DNA from: Rhodobacter sp. TJ_12
GTDB lineage: Bacteria > Pseudomonadota > Alphaproteobacteria > Rhodobacterales > Rhodobacteraceae
Assembly (NCBI RefSeq): GCF_020023995.1
Contig: NZ_NRRD01000001.1
Coordinates: 1-64,000 of the forward strand
Reading direction: 5' to 3'
DNA: 64,000 nt
Positions within the stretch are counted from its first letter, which is position 1. Each line of letters starts with the position of its first letter. Positions 56,023 to 64,000 of this stretch are shown here, piece after piece. The notes below the pieces were generated by a model. It worked only from the letters and a program-made list of their open reading frames with translations, was not told where the DNA came from and did no database searches. Both the position numbers and the translations under genes were made by a program.

Positions 56023-56221
56023 GGGGTGTCTCCGTTCGGGCCGGGCGCGGGGCGCGGGCCGGGGTGATCTGATCTGGGGGCGTGCCCCGTTGGCTTGTTA
56101 CCTATTGCGCCTTTGTCGCAGGTGCAAATCAAACCCGCGTCAATGCGCGGTTTCACGCAACTGTGGGTTTGCGCGGCCTCAGTGGGCGGTGTAAGGGGGC
56201 CAGAACTTCCGGGGGAAAGAC

Positions 56222-56731
56222 ATGATCCGCTTAACTGCCCTTTTGATGGCCGCCAGCCTCGCGCTGACCGCTTGCACCACGACTGGCCCGCAGCTTGGCC
56301 CCGATGGCAAGCCCCTGCCGAAGCTCTACCGCATTTCCGCCAATGACACGCAAAAGATTCAGACCCGCGTGGTCGAGGCCGTCAACAGCCTGCGCGGCGT
56401 GCGTGGCACTCCGCCGGTGGCGCTGAATACCGCGCTGAATGAAGCCGCATTGATCCATTCGCGCGATATGGCGTTGCAAAACCGCCCGTGGCATTGGGGG
56501 TCGGACGGGTCTTCGCCGCTGGATCGGGTGGCCCGCGCGGGCTTCAGGGGCGAGTTTTTGGGCGAGAATATCTCGGAAACCTATGAGACCGAGACCGAAA
56601 CGCTGTCGGCTTGGATGAACCTTGCCGATACCCGCGACGTGATCTTGAACCCCGAGGCGACGCAGATGGGCTTTTCTTGGTATCAAGAACCTTCGGGCAA
56701 GATCTGGTGGACGATGGTCACCGGCAAATAA
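56222..56731 (+). CDS. CAP/SCP-domain lipoprotein
   Basis: A 169-residue protein with a lipoprotein signal and a Cys in LTACTTTG (about 19). The CAP domain follows with ALNTALNEAALIHSRDMA, HWGSDGSSPLDRV and GENISE. Function of bacterial CAP proteins is mostly unknown; envelope location is clear. A terminator shared with the next gene follows at 56755-56780. Confidence 0.88.
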   Translation: MIRLTALLMAASLALTACTTTGPQLGPDGKPLPKLYRISANDTQKIQTRVVEAVNSLRGVRGTPPVALNTALNEAALIHSRDMALQNRPWHWGSDGSSPLDRVARAGFRGEFLGENISETYETETETLSAWMNLADTRDVILNPEATQMGFSWYQEPSGKIWWTMVTGK

Positions 56732-56754
56732 GCGGCCCATCGAGCGGCCGGATC

Positions 56755-56780
56755 AAAAGGCCCCTGCGCGGGGCCTTTTT
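56755..56780. terminator. Bidirectional terminator
   Basis: A 10-base stem AAAAGGCCCC / GGGGCCTTTT with a 5-base loop between convergent genes. Confidence 0.82.
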
Positions 56781-56788
56781 GCTTCGCG

Positions 56789-57292
56789 TCAGGGGAAAAT
56801 GAAGATCGGCGTGCCCAGCCGGACCATGGAATAGATTTCCTCGATCTCGTCGTCTTTCACCGCGATGCAGCCCGCCGTCCAATCGCGCCCGCGCCCCTTG
56901 TTCTTGCCCGCGCGGCCATGGATCATGATATCGCCGCCGGGTTTGCGGCCTTGCGCTTCGGCAAAGGCGCGGTCTTGCGCATTGGGGTAAGACACTTCCA
57001 AGGACAGGTGATAGGCGGAATTGGGGTTTTGTCGGCTGATGTAATAAAGCCCCTCGGGCGTCTTGCTGTCGCCTTCGAACTGCTTTTTGCCGACCGGATT
57101 GCCGCCCAGCCCGATCCTGTAGGTCTTGAGCACCTTATCACCGGAAAACAGCATCATCCGCCGTTTCGCCTTGAACACCTGAATTTGCGTGACAGGCGGC
57201 CCGCTATAGCGCCGGAACTTGGAGGAATCGCCGCCACAGGCGGCCAGAAGAGCGAGGCTCGAAAGCCCCAAAAGAAGTGCGCGACGCTGCAT
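56789..57292 (-). CDS. L,D-transpeptidase lipoprotein
   Basis: A 167-residue YkuD protein with a lipoprotein signal (lipobox LLAACG). The catalytic region has IHGRAGKNKGRGRDWTAGC, with His near 124 and Cys near 142. It is a second L,D-transpeptidase in this segment and flanks the CAP lipoprotein. Confidence 0.92.
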   Translation of the reverse strand: MQRRALLLGLSSLALLAACGGDSSKFRRYSGPPVTQIQVFKAKRRMMLFSGDKVLKTYRIGLGGNPVGKKQFEGDSKTPEGLYYISRQNPNSAYHLSLEVSYPNAQDRAFAEAQGRKPGGDIMIHGRAGKNKGRGRDWTAGCIAVKDDEIEEIYSMVRLGTPIFIFP

Positions 57293-57352
57293 GATCTGCC
57301 TGTAGTTTCTGTTTTGTCCAAGCCTATCAGACTTGCCTCGGACCGCGAAGCT

Positions 57353-58588
57353 TTATGCGCGGGTAAACCGTGCCGCAAGCTCGATATGGGCCGACCAGCG
57401 GAACTGATCGACCACGATCATGTCATCCAGCGCAAAACCCGCCTGCATCAGCCGTTCGGCATCGCGCGCGAAGGTGACCGGGTTGCATGACACGTAAACC
57501 AAACGGGCAAGCTTGGAGGCGGCGATTTCAGCCACCTGCGCCTCGGCCCCGGCGCGCGGCGGGTCGATCACCACCGCGTCGAACCGGTCGATCTCATCGG
57601 GCAGGAGCGGGCGGCGAAACAGATCGCGCGCCTCGTGGGTGACCTTTTTCAGCCCCGGCGCCGTGCGCCAGCCCTTATCCAACGCGGCCAGCATATCTGC
57701 CTCGCCCTCTACCGCATGCACCTCGGCCCCGGTCGCAAGCGGCAGCGCAAAGGTGCCGCAACCGGCAAAAAGATCGGCGATCTTGTCCGCGCCCGTTGTC
57801 GCGGTGCGTACGAAATCGACCAGTGCCGCCTCGCCCTCGGCCGTGGCCTGCAAAAACGCGCCGGGCGGCGGGGTCACACGCGCGGGGCCAAAGCTTTGCA
57901 GCGCGGGGCGGCGCGCGGCCACGGTTTCGCCATTCCAACTGAGCCGGGCCAGATCATGGTCTTCGGCCAAACGCGCCAAGTCGCCAAAGAGCTTTGGCTC
58001 AAGTTCCTTGCCGCCCGTCGCCGCGACCTCGACCCCGGCAAGCGACAGCGTCATCGCAAAAGACACCTCCCCCTTGCGCGAGGCGCCCAGGACAGTGGCC
58101 GTATGCAGCGCGGGCAGGGCGTTCAGCAGGTCGGGATGAAGGATTTGGCACTTCGGCACCTCGACGACCGTATCCGAGGCGCGGGCATGAAAACCGACCA
58201 GACTGCCCTTTTTCGTGCGCCGCCCCGACAGGCTGGCGCGGCGGCGTGACAGCGTGGGAGAGGTTTCGACCGCGCGCACCTGTGCCATGATCCCGCGCGT
58301 CGAAAGCGCGGTTTCCGCGACCTCGGCCTTCCAGCGTTCAACAAAGCTGTCAGAGGCATGTTGCAGCACGCAGCCGCCGCAGGCGCGGTAATGCGCGCAG
58401 GGGGCTTTGACCCGATCAGGGGCGGGGGTGAGGATGCTGGGCGTTGCCATCCGGCCATCCTCGACGCTGCCGCTGACCACCTCACCCGGAAGCGCCATCG
58501 CCACATACACGCGCCCCGCATCGCCTTGTGCGATCCCATCGGCCAGAAGCGACAGGCGGTCAATGGTGAGGGTGTGCGGCTCGGTCAT
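57353..58588 (-). CDS. TrmA/RumA-type RNA (uracil-5-)methyltransferase
   Basis: A 411-residue SAM-dependent RNA methyltransferase. Iron-sulphur Cys residues are in CAHYRACGGCVLQ (about 63 to 75). The SAM motif is DLFAGCGTFALP (about 268), followed by DPPRAG and the catalytic SCNP motif VYVSCNPVTFARD. This fits the RlmD/RumA group that makes m5U in 23S rRNA; the exact target is not certain. Confidence 0.92.
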   Translation of the reverse strand: MTEPHTLTIDRLSLLADGIAQGDAGRVYVAMALPGEVVSGSVEDGRMATPSILTPAPDRVKAPCAHYRACGGCVLQHASDSFVERWKAEVAETALSTRGIMAQVRAVETSPTLSRRRASLSGRRTKKGSLVGFHARASDTVVEVPKCQILHPDLLNALPALHTATVLGASRKGEVSFAMTLSLAGVEVAATGGKELEPKLFGDLARLAEDHDLARLSWNGETVAARRPALQSFGPARVTPPPGAFLQATAEGEAALVDFVRTATTGADKIADLFAGCGTFALPLATGAEVHAVEGEADMLAALDKGWRTAPGLKKVTHEARDLFRRPLLPDEIDRFDAVVIDPPRAGAEAQVAEIAASKLARLVYVSCNPVTFARDAERLMQAGFALDDMIVVDQFRWSAHIELAARFTRA

Positions 58589-58637
58589 GGCGGTCTCCTT
58601 GCGGCCCGCTTAGCGCAAGACCCTGCCCCGGCCAAGC

Positions 58638-60491
58638 CTATTGCGCCGCCTCGATGGTTTCGAGCGGTTCATCGCCATCTTCGTCTTCATCTGTGCCGAT
58701 GAACCCACCCGATTGCCGGTTCCAATAGCGCGCATAAAGGCCCTGTTCGGCCAAAAGTTCGCTATGCGAGCCTTGCTCGACGATCCGGCCCTCATCCAGC
58801 ACGATGATCCGGTCCATCTCCGCAATGGTGGACAGCCTGTGCGCAATGGCCAGCACCGTTTTGCCCTCCATCACCCGATGCAGCGCTTGCTGGATTTGTG
58901 CCTCCACCTCGCTATCAAGGGCAGAGGTCGCCTCATCCAGAACCAAGATCGGCGCGTTTTTCAAGAAGGCGCGGGCAAGCGCAATCCGTTGCCGCTGGCC
59001 GCCCGAAAGCTTCACGCCGCGTTCGCCCAGCGCCGCATCATAGCCTGTTTTGCCGGTGTGATCGGTTAGACCCAAAATAAACTCATGCGCCTCGGCGGCT
59101 TTGGCGGCGGCGATCATTTCCTCTTCTGTCGCATCTGGGCGGCCATACAAAATGTTCTCGCGCGCCGAGCGGTTGAACATCGCGGTTTCTTGCGTGACCA
59201 TGCCAATCTGGCGGCGCAGGCTTTCTTGCGTGACGCTGCGCAGGTCGTGACCATCAATCAAGACCGCGCCTTTCTCGGTGTCGTAAAGCCGCAAAAGCAG
59301 CGAAACGAGGGTCGATTTCCCCGCGCCAGAAGCGCCGACAATGCCGATCCGTTCGCCCGGGGCAATCGTCAGGTCAAGGTCTACGACCCCGCCTTTGTCG
59401 CGCCCATAGGCAAAGCTGACATGGTCAAAGCGGATTTCCCCCTGAACCCGTTCAAGGCCGCGTGCGCCCGGCGCATCGGTGATGTCATGCGCAGGCGTAA
59501 GGGTGCGCATCCCGTCTTCGACCTCGCCCACATTCGACCACAGCGACATCAAAGATTGCGAAACCCAGCCCGACATTTGCGTGATCCGCATCGCAACCGC
59601 GCCCGCAGCCGCAATGTCGCCCGCCGTCGCCTCGCCGCGCCGCCACATCAAGATCGCCCCGCCCACCAGTAAAATCGGTAGCAGGCCCGAAAAGGTGATC
59701 TGGCTGACCCGATACCATGTCGAGGTCACGCCAAAGTGCCGCGCCGCGGTCCGGAACCCCTGCATCGCGCCCAAGGCGGCCTGGTCTTCATGGCGGGCAT
59801 GGGCAAAAAGCTTCACCGTTTTGATGTTGGTGATCGTGTCGACGACCTGCCCGGTGACCATCGCGCGGGCCGAGGCGCGCGCTTTCGACCGCCCCCGCAC
59901 GTGCGGCAAGAAGGCCCGGATCAACAGCAGGTAAAACACCAGCCAGACCCCAAGCGCCAGCGCGCCAATCGTGTCTATTCCAGCCAAAAGGAAGACCGAG
60001 CCAATGATAGAGGCCAGCGCAAAAAACACGGTGCCGATGACTTCGGTCACCACATCGGTGACGGCGCGGGCGGTCTGCATTTGCTTTTGCGCGATGCGGC
60101 CTGCGAAATCATTGTCGAAAAAGGTGACAGCATGGCCCATGGTCCAGCGGTGCAGGCGCGAAAGCACCTGCGGCATCAGGTTGGGCGCGACCAGCATGTT
60201 CGAAGACCATGTCGAAAAGCCGAACGACGCGGGGCGGATCACCAGATAAAAGACCACAAAGGCCAACAGCAGCCACAGATGCTGGCTGCCATATGTGGCC
60301 GGATCGGCACCGACGATGGAATCGATCACCAGCCCCAAAAGCCAGGCCGCGCCCACCTCCATCGTGCCCGCAAGCGCCGAGGCCACGCCCGCCACGCCCA
60401 CCACGGGCCAAGCGCCGCGCAGGCACCAACGCAGGAAAGACAGCAGGCGCTGCGGGGGTGGCCCCTCGGCGGGTGTGAAGGCGTCGATCAT
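58638..60491 (-). CDS. ABC exporter with fused ATPase and membrane domain
   Basis: A 617-residue half transporter starting at the ATG at 60491, which has GAAAGGAA in front. Six membrane helices (about 20 to 320) precede the ATPase with Walker A GASGAGKST, signature LSGGQRQ and Walker B LVLDEATSALD. It is MsbA/LmrA-like and would work as a dimer. The substrate is unknown. The C-terminal ~20 residues are acidic. Confidence 0.92.
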   Translation of the reverse strand: MIDAFTPAEGPPPQRLLSFLRWCLRGAWPVVGVAGVASALAGTMEVGAAWLLGLVIDSIVGADPATYGSQHLWLLLAFVVFYLVIRPASFGFSTWSSNMLVAPNLMPQVLSRLHRWTMGHAVTFFDNDFAGRIAQKQMQTARAVTDVVTEVIGTVFFALASIIGSVFLLAGIDTIGALALGVWLVFYLLLIRAFLPHVRGRSKARASARAMVTGQVVDTITNIKTVKLFAHARHEDQAALGAMQGFRTAARHFGVTSTWYRVSQITFSGLLPILLVGGAILMWRRGEATAGDIAAAGAVAMRITQMSGWVSQSLMSLWSNVGEVEDGMRTLTPAHDITDAPGARGLERVQGEIRFDHVSFAYGRDKGGVVDLDLTIAPGERIGIVGASGAGKSTLVSLLLRLYDTEKGAVLIDGHDLRSVTQESLRRQIGMVTQETAMFNRSARENILYGRPDATEEEMIAAAKAAEAHEFILGLTDHTGKTGYDAALGERGVKLSGGQRQRIALARAFLKNAPILVLDEATSALDSEVEAQIQQALHRVMEGKTVLAIAHRLSTIAEMDRIIVLDEGRIVEQGSHSELLAEQGLYARYWNRQSGGFIGTDEDEDGDEPLETIEAAQ

Positions 60492-60542
60492 GGGAATTCC
60501 TTTCGGCGCCACCATATAGCGGGCCGGGTCAGAAGGAAAAGG

Positions 60543-61697
60543 TCAGCCAAGGTCGCGCAATAGATCGTCGCGCGTCAGCGTGAAGCCAGAGGTGATCCAG
60601 CGGCTTTCAAGGTCGCGCAGCTTCGCCCCCAAGGCGGGGCCGGTGAAGGCGGGCATCAGGTCTTTTGCCTTGATCGGGAAGCTTTGGGCCGCGCCGAAAT
60701 TGACCCTGTCCCAGCTTGAGGGCGCGATGTCCTGCCCCATCAGGGCGGCACGAATGAGCAACGCATCGCGCGCCGTTTGCGCGCCATAGCGATAGCCCAA
60801 TTCGGGGTCTGACACGGTCTCGCCCAGTGCTGCGCGCAGCGTTTCAAGCTGCTTGGCCTCGGCCTTGGACAGCCGCAATCTTTCGGCGGCTTCTGCGCCG
60901 CCCAAACAGGCCAGACGGCGCAGCGGATCGGGGGCAAGACCCGCTTCGAGATGCACCAAGGGGGCGAGGGCTTTGGCATCGGCGCCGGGCAGAACCTGCG
61001 CCAGAACCCCGCAAGCGGCCATCGCCGCAATGGCGGGGGCCGGGTCTGGCGCGGCCAGCAATTTGCGCATCTCATGGCCGATGCGTTCGCGCGAAAGCGT
61101 CTCTAGCCCTGCGCAATGTTGCGCGCAGGCGGCCAAGCCGTCGGCATCCATGCCACGCGCGGGATCGCCATACCACGCGGTGAAACGGAAGAAGCGCAGG
61201 ATGCGCAGATAGTCTTCTTCGATCCGGGCGGCAGGGTCGCCCACAAAACGCAGATGGCGCGCCTGCAAATCGGCCAAGCCTTCGCCCAGCGGGTCCAGCA
61301 CGGTGCCATCGGCACGCGCGTAAAGCGCGTTCATCGTAAAGTCGCGCCGCGCGGCATCTTCGGCCACATCGGTGGAAAAGGCCACGGTCGCATGGCGGCC
61401 AAAGGTTTCCACGTCGCGGCGGAACGTAGTGATCTCATGCGGCTGGTGGTCCACCACCAAGGTCACGGTGCCGTGCTCAATGCCGGTGGGCACGGCTTTG
61501 ACGCCCGCTGCTCTGGCCAGGTTCAACACGCGCTCCGGGGGCGCATCGGTGGCGATATCAATATCGGAAACCGGCTCAGACAGGGCCGCATTGCGCACGC
61601 ATCCGCCTACCAAAAGCGCCTCGTGCCCGCCCGCTTCCAGCAGCTCCAGAACGCGTTGCACATGCGGTTCAGTGAGCCAGTCGGCCGTCAGCTTCAT
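60543..61697 (-). CDS. cca: tRNA nucleotidyltransferase (CCA-adding)
   Basis: A 384-residue class II CCA/poly(A)-polymerase family protein. The active site has LVGGCVRNA (about 30) and DIDIATDA (about 45 to 52); a C-terminal helical domain binds the tRNA. It overlaps the Nudix gene upstream by 4 bases. Confidence 0.93.
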   Translation of the reverse strand: MKLTADWLTEPHVQRVLELLEAGGHEALLVGGCVRNAALSEPVSDIDIATDAPPERVLNLARAAGVKAVPTGIEHGTVTLVVDHQPHEITTFRRDVETFGRHATVAFSTDVAEDAARRDFTMNALYARADGTVLDPLGEGLADLQARHLRFVGDPAARIEEDYLRILRFFRFTAWYGDPARGMDADGLAACAQHCAGLETLSRERIGHEMRKLLAAPDPAPAIAAMAACGVLAQVLPGADAKALAPLVHLEAGLAPDPLRRLACLGGAEAAERLRLSKAEAKQLETLRAALGETVSDPELGYRYGAQTARDALLIRAALMGQDIAPSSWDRVNFGAAQSFPIKAKDLMPAFTGPALGAKLRDLESRWITSGFTLTRDDLLRDLG

Positions 61698-62290
61698 GGT
61701 GTCAGCCGCTCGGTCAGCCCGCGCAGAATACGTGCCGTCGCGCCCCAGATGTAATAGGGGCCAAGTGGCGCCACATAATATGACCGCATCCCGCCGCGCC
61801 AGCGGCGTTGTTCCACGCGAAAGCTGTCGCGCGTCAAATGGGCAAAGGGCACGGTGAAAATTTCATCGACCTCGCCCGCTTCGGGGCGCGGGGTGAAGGG
61901 CGCCGTGATCTGCGCCACAACCGGGGTGACCAAAAAGCCGGTTACGGTTTCATGCGGCTCTAACGTGCCCAAAACCTGCACATGGCTGCGGGGCAGGGCG
62001 ATTTCTTCCTCGGCCTCGCGCAGGGCGGCGGCGACCGGACCCGTATCGCCCGGATCGACCTTGCCACCGGGCAGCGCGATCTGCCCCGGGTGATGGCGTA
62101 GATGCGAGGCGCGCTTGGTCAGGTAAAGGCGCAGCCCTTGGGGCGTTTGTTCAAAAGCCGCCAACACCCCAGCAGGCCGCAAGACCCGATTTTCGGGCAA
62201 AACGGTTTCTGGGTTGAGATCATGATCTGACGAGGCTTGCCCCGGCCTTGCCAGGGCGGCAAGGATCGGGGCGAAAGCATCAGGCATCAT
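61694..62290 (-). CDS. Nudix hydrolase, CoA pyrophosphatase-like
   Basis: A 198-residue Nudix protein starting at the ATG at 62290 (62287 also possible). The Nudix box is GGKVDPGDTGPVAAALREAE and EEIAL (about 80 to 105), preceded by the RASHLRHHPGQIALPGG pattern of CoA-type members. The start overlaps the hslO stop, so hslO, this gene and cca form an operon. Confidence 0.88.
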   Translation of the reverse strand: MMPDAFAPILAALARPGQASSDHDLNPETVLPENRVLRPAGVLAAFEQTPQGLRLYLTKRASHLRHHPGQIALPGGKVDPGDTGPVAAALREAEEEIALPRSHVQVLGTLEPHETVTGFLVTPVVAQITAPFTPRPEAGEVDEIFTVPFAHLTRDSFRVEQRRWRGGMRSYYVAPLGPYYIWGATARILRGLTERLTP

Positions 62291-63296
62291 CTGCCTCTTT
62301 GGGGGTGCCATCGGGGTTCTTCACCGCCTCGAAACCCAGCGACAGCGGGTCGAACACATAATGCGCGCCGCAGAACTGGCAATCGGCGGTGACCGTGCCT
62401 TCGGGCGTGGTCATGTGTCGGATGTCCTTTGCCGAATAGATCGACAGGCTGGTGCGCACCCGTTCTTCGGAGCAGGTGCAGCCGAAATAGACCTTTTGCG
62501 GGTCGAAGACGCGCGGCACCTCTTCGTTGAACAGCCGAACAAGCAGGTTGGTCAGCCCGACCGAGGGGCCGGTCAGTTCCATTTCCTCGACCGTGTCGAG
62601 CAGCACGTTGGCGCGGTTCCAGTTTTCATCCGCTGCCCCCGACAGAATGTCGGTGTGGCGCAACAGGCCCCCTTCGCCCGTGCCTTCGCGTGCCGCCCCG
62701 GCGACGGCGGGCATCATTTGCAGCATTACGCCACCCGCACGCCAATGCTCGCCCTGTCCCGGCTCGGTAGAGCGGCCAAAGGCCAGTTGGAACCGGGTCG
62801 GCAATTGTTCGGATTGCGCAAAATAGGTTTCGGCGCAGCGCGCGAGCGAGCCGCCATCAAGCGGGGTCATGCCCTGATAGGGCAGATTGCCCTCGCCTTG
62901 ATCGATCAACACGGCCAGATAGCCCTCGCCAATTTCGGCAAAGGGATCGGGGGCCTCTTCATTCAGCCGTTCGGCGTCATAGCTGGCCCAAGCGCGGATG
63001 CGTGCGGGTGCCCCCTCTTCAACCGGGGCATAGTAATCGGTGGCCAGAATGCGGATCGGCCCTTTGCCGCGGACCTGAAGCGACAGCTTCCAGCGCAGTT
63101 TCATGGTTTGGCCGATCAACGCGGTCAAAAGCGCGACCTCGGCCACCAGACCTTCGACGATGGCGGGGTAGTCGTGTTGGCGCAGAACGTCTTCAAGCAC
63201 GCCGTCAAGCCGCGCGATGCGGCCGCGCACGTCGGAACGGTCAAGCTGGAACGGCAGGACGGTATCGTCCCAAGCGATATCGGTAAGCGTGGTCAT
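62280..63296 (-). CDS. hslO: Redox-regulated chaperone Hsp33
   Basis: A 338-residue Hsp33. The four redox Cys residues that hold zinc are CTC near 280 and CQFC near 315. Under oxidative stress they form disulphides and the protein becomes an active holdase. Length is normal. Confidence 0.95.
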   Translation of the reverse strand: MTTLTDIAWDDTVLPFQLDRSDVRGRIARLDGVLEDVLRQHDYPAIVEGLVAEVALLTALIGQTMKLRWKLSLQVRGKGPIRILATDYYAPVEEGAPARIRAWASYDAERLNEEAPDPFAEIGEGYLAVLIDQGEGNLPYQGMTPLDGGSLARCAETYFAQSEQLPTRFQLAFGRSTEPGQGEHWRAGGVMLQMMPAVAGAAREGTGEGGLLRHTDILSGAADENWNRANVLLDTVEEMELTGPSVGLTNLLVRLFNEEVPRVFDPQKVYFGCTCSEERVRTSLSIYSAKDIRHMTTPEGTVTADCQFCGAHYVFDPLSLGFEAVKNPDGTPKEADDA

Positions 63297-63389
63297 AAGA
63301 ATCCCGGGGGTTTTCGATCAGCCCTTGGGCTGGCATATCGTGCCTATATGGTGGGGGCAACCGCTCGGCCAAGGGGGAGAGGGGCGAAA

Positions 63390-63827
63390 ATGCGTCGTTT
63401 CGGAGAAAGAGTGGTGCGTGGGCAGCACTACAAGGCCCGTCCGGGGGCCTATGCGGTGTTGATGCGGGGCACGCGCGTGCTGATCACCCATCAAGAGGAG
63501 CCGGCGCCCGAATATCAATTGCCCGGCGGCGGGATCGACCCGGGCGAGGGGCCGCTTATGGCGTTGCACCGCGAAGTTTACGAAGAAACCGGCTGGAGTA
63601 TTTCGGGCGCACGGCGACTTGGGGCCTATCGGCGTTTTACCTACATGCCGGAATACGACCTCTGGGCGGAAAAGATTTGCCACATTTATCTGGCCCGGCC
63701 CATCCTTCGGCGCAGTGCCCCGACCGAAAAGGGGCATGAAGCCTGTTGGATGGAGCGGGAAAAGGCGCTTGCATGCCTTGCAAATGCGGGGGATCGACAC
63801 TTTATGGCGCGAATCTGGCAAAAATAG
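63390..63827 (+). CDS. Nudix hydrolase (MutT-like)
   Basis: A 145-residue protein starting at ATG 63390. The Nudix box is complete: GGGIDPGEGPLMALHREV then YEETGW (about 45 to 70). Substrate unknown. It is divergent from hslO. Confidence 0.9.
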   Translation: MRRFGERVVRGQHYKARPGAYAVLMRGTRVLITHQEEPAPEYQLPGGGIDPGEGPLMALHREVYEETGWSISGARRLGAYRRFTYMPEYDLWAEKICHIYLARPILRRSAPTEKGHEACWMEREKALACLANAGDRHFMARIWQK

Positions 63828-64000
63828 GGCCGAATTGCGGTGCAAATTGTCCACAGTTGCCCAACTCAACCATAAATTGCCTATCCATATTAAGTTCACG
63901 CTAGCCTAATGGCGTGTTTTCCAGTAATTCATTAAGAAGCAGCAGCATATCTGGCCGAAAAGAGCCGGAAGTTATCGAGGCGGAGCAGTACAATGGTAAA
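63828..64000. other. Intergenic region; next gene may start at 63993
   Basis: AT-rich sequence without a gene. A possible start ATG at 63993 with GGCGGAGC before it is cut by the window edge, so no product can be named. Confidence 0.3.

Overview
The window looks like a chromosome segment of an alphaproteobacterium of the Rhodobacter/Rhodobacteraceae type. The evidence is high GC, a CcrM-type GANTC methyltransferase next to rnhB, a BioMNY biotin transporter of the kind first described in Rhodobacter, and a typical housekeeping order (rnhB, ccrM, nitrilase-like amidase, grxC, comF, hemH, cca, hslO). The assignment rests on gene content only; no database search was run.

Region 1 (1 to 15,024) is the right part of an integrative element. 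Its right boundary is a 3' fragment of a tRNA-Arg (anticodon CCT), directly behind a tyrosine recombinase gene. Its left end and the intact tRNA lie outside the window. The cargo is almost all on the minus strand and reads as one long defence unit: an XRE regulator, a small membrane protein, hsdM, a HepT-type HEPN toxin, an MNT nucleotidyltransferase fused to HsdS, a DUF6615-like protein, a dGTPase, a DUF4268 protein, hsdR, then hipB-hipA. At the left edge an IS3-family element has cut into a mobilisation-like gene.

Region 2 (15,038 to 18,012) is a small TniA/TniB (Tn7-like) transposon. It has 24-bp terminal inverted repeats, internal repeats and a 7-bp target duplication, and sits a few bases past the tRNA fragment. 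Its transposase has lost its N-terminus in a deletion, and no tniQ is present.

Region 3 (18,044 to 21,968) is a pqiA-pqiA-pqiB-pqiC envelope lipid-transport operon on the minus strand. Region 4 (22,106 to 35,538) is the metabolic centre. A HutP-family regulator gene and a leader of about 500 bases precede a complete biotin-dependent, Na+-coupled malonate decarboxylase cluster: madG, a 38-residue membrane protein, madB, a biotin ligase, madA, madE, madC, madD, madH, madK, madF, madL, madM. The biotin ECF transporter bioMNY follows. The cluster can import malonate, make and load the ACP prosthetic group, decarboxylate malonate while pumping Na+, attach biotin and import it.

Region 5 (35,632 to 63,827) holds a BASS transporter, an RND efflux pump, the carboxynorspermidine polyamine pair, a membrane-bound winged-helix regulator, rnhB, ccrM with three GANTC sites in its promoter region, trehalose synthesis (otsBA), hemH, a PlsC/CdsA-like pair, two L,D-transpeptidases, an RNA methyltransferase, an ABC exporter, cca, two Nudix hydrolases and hslO.
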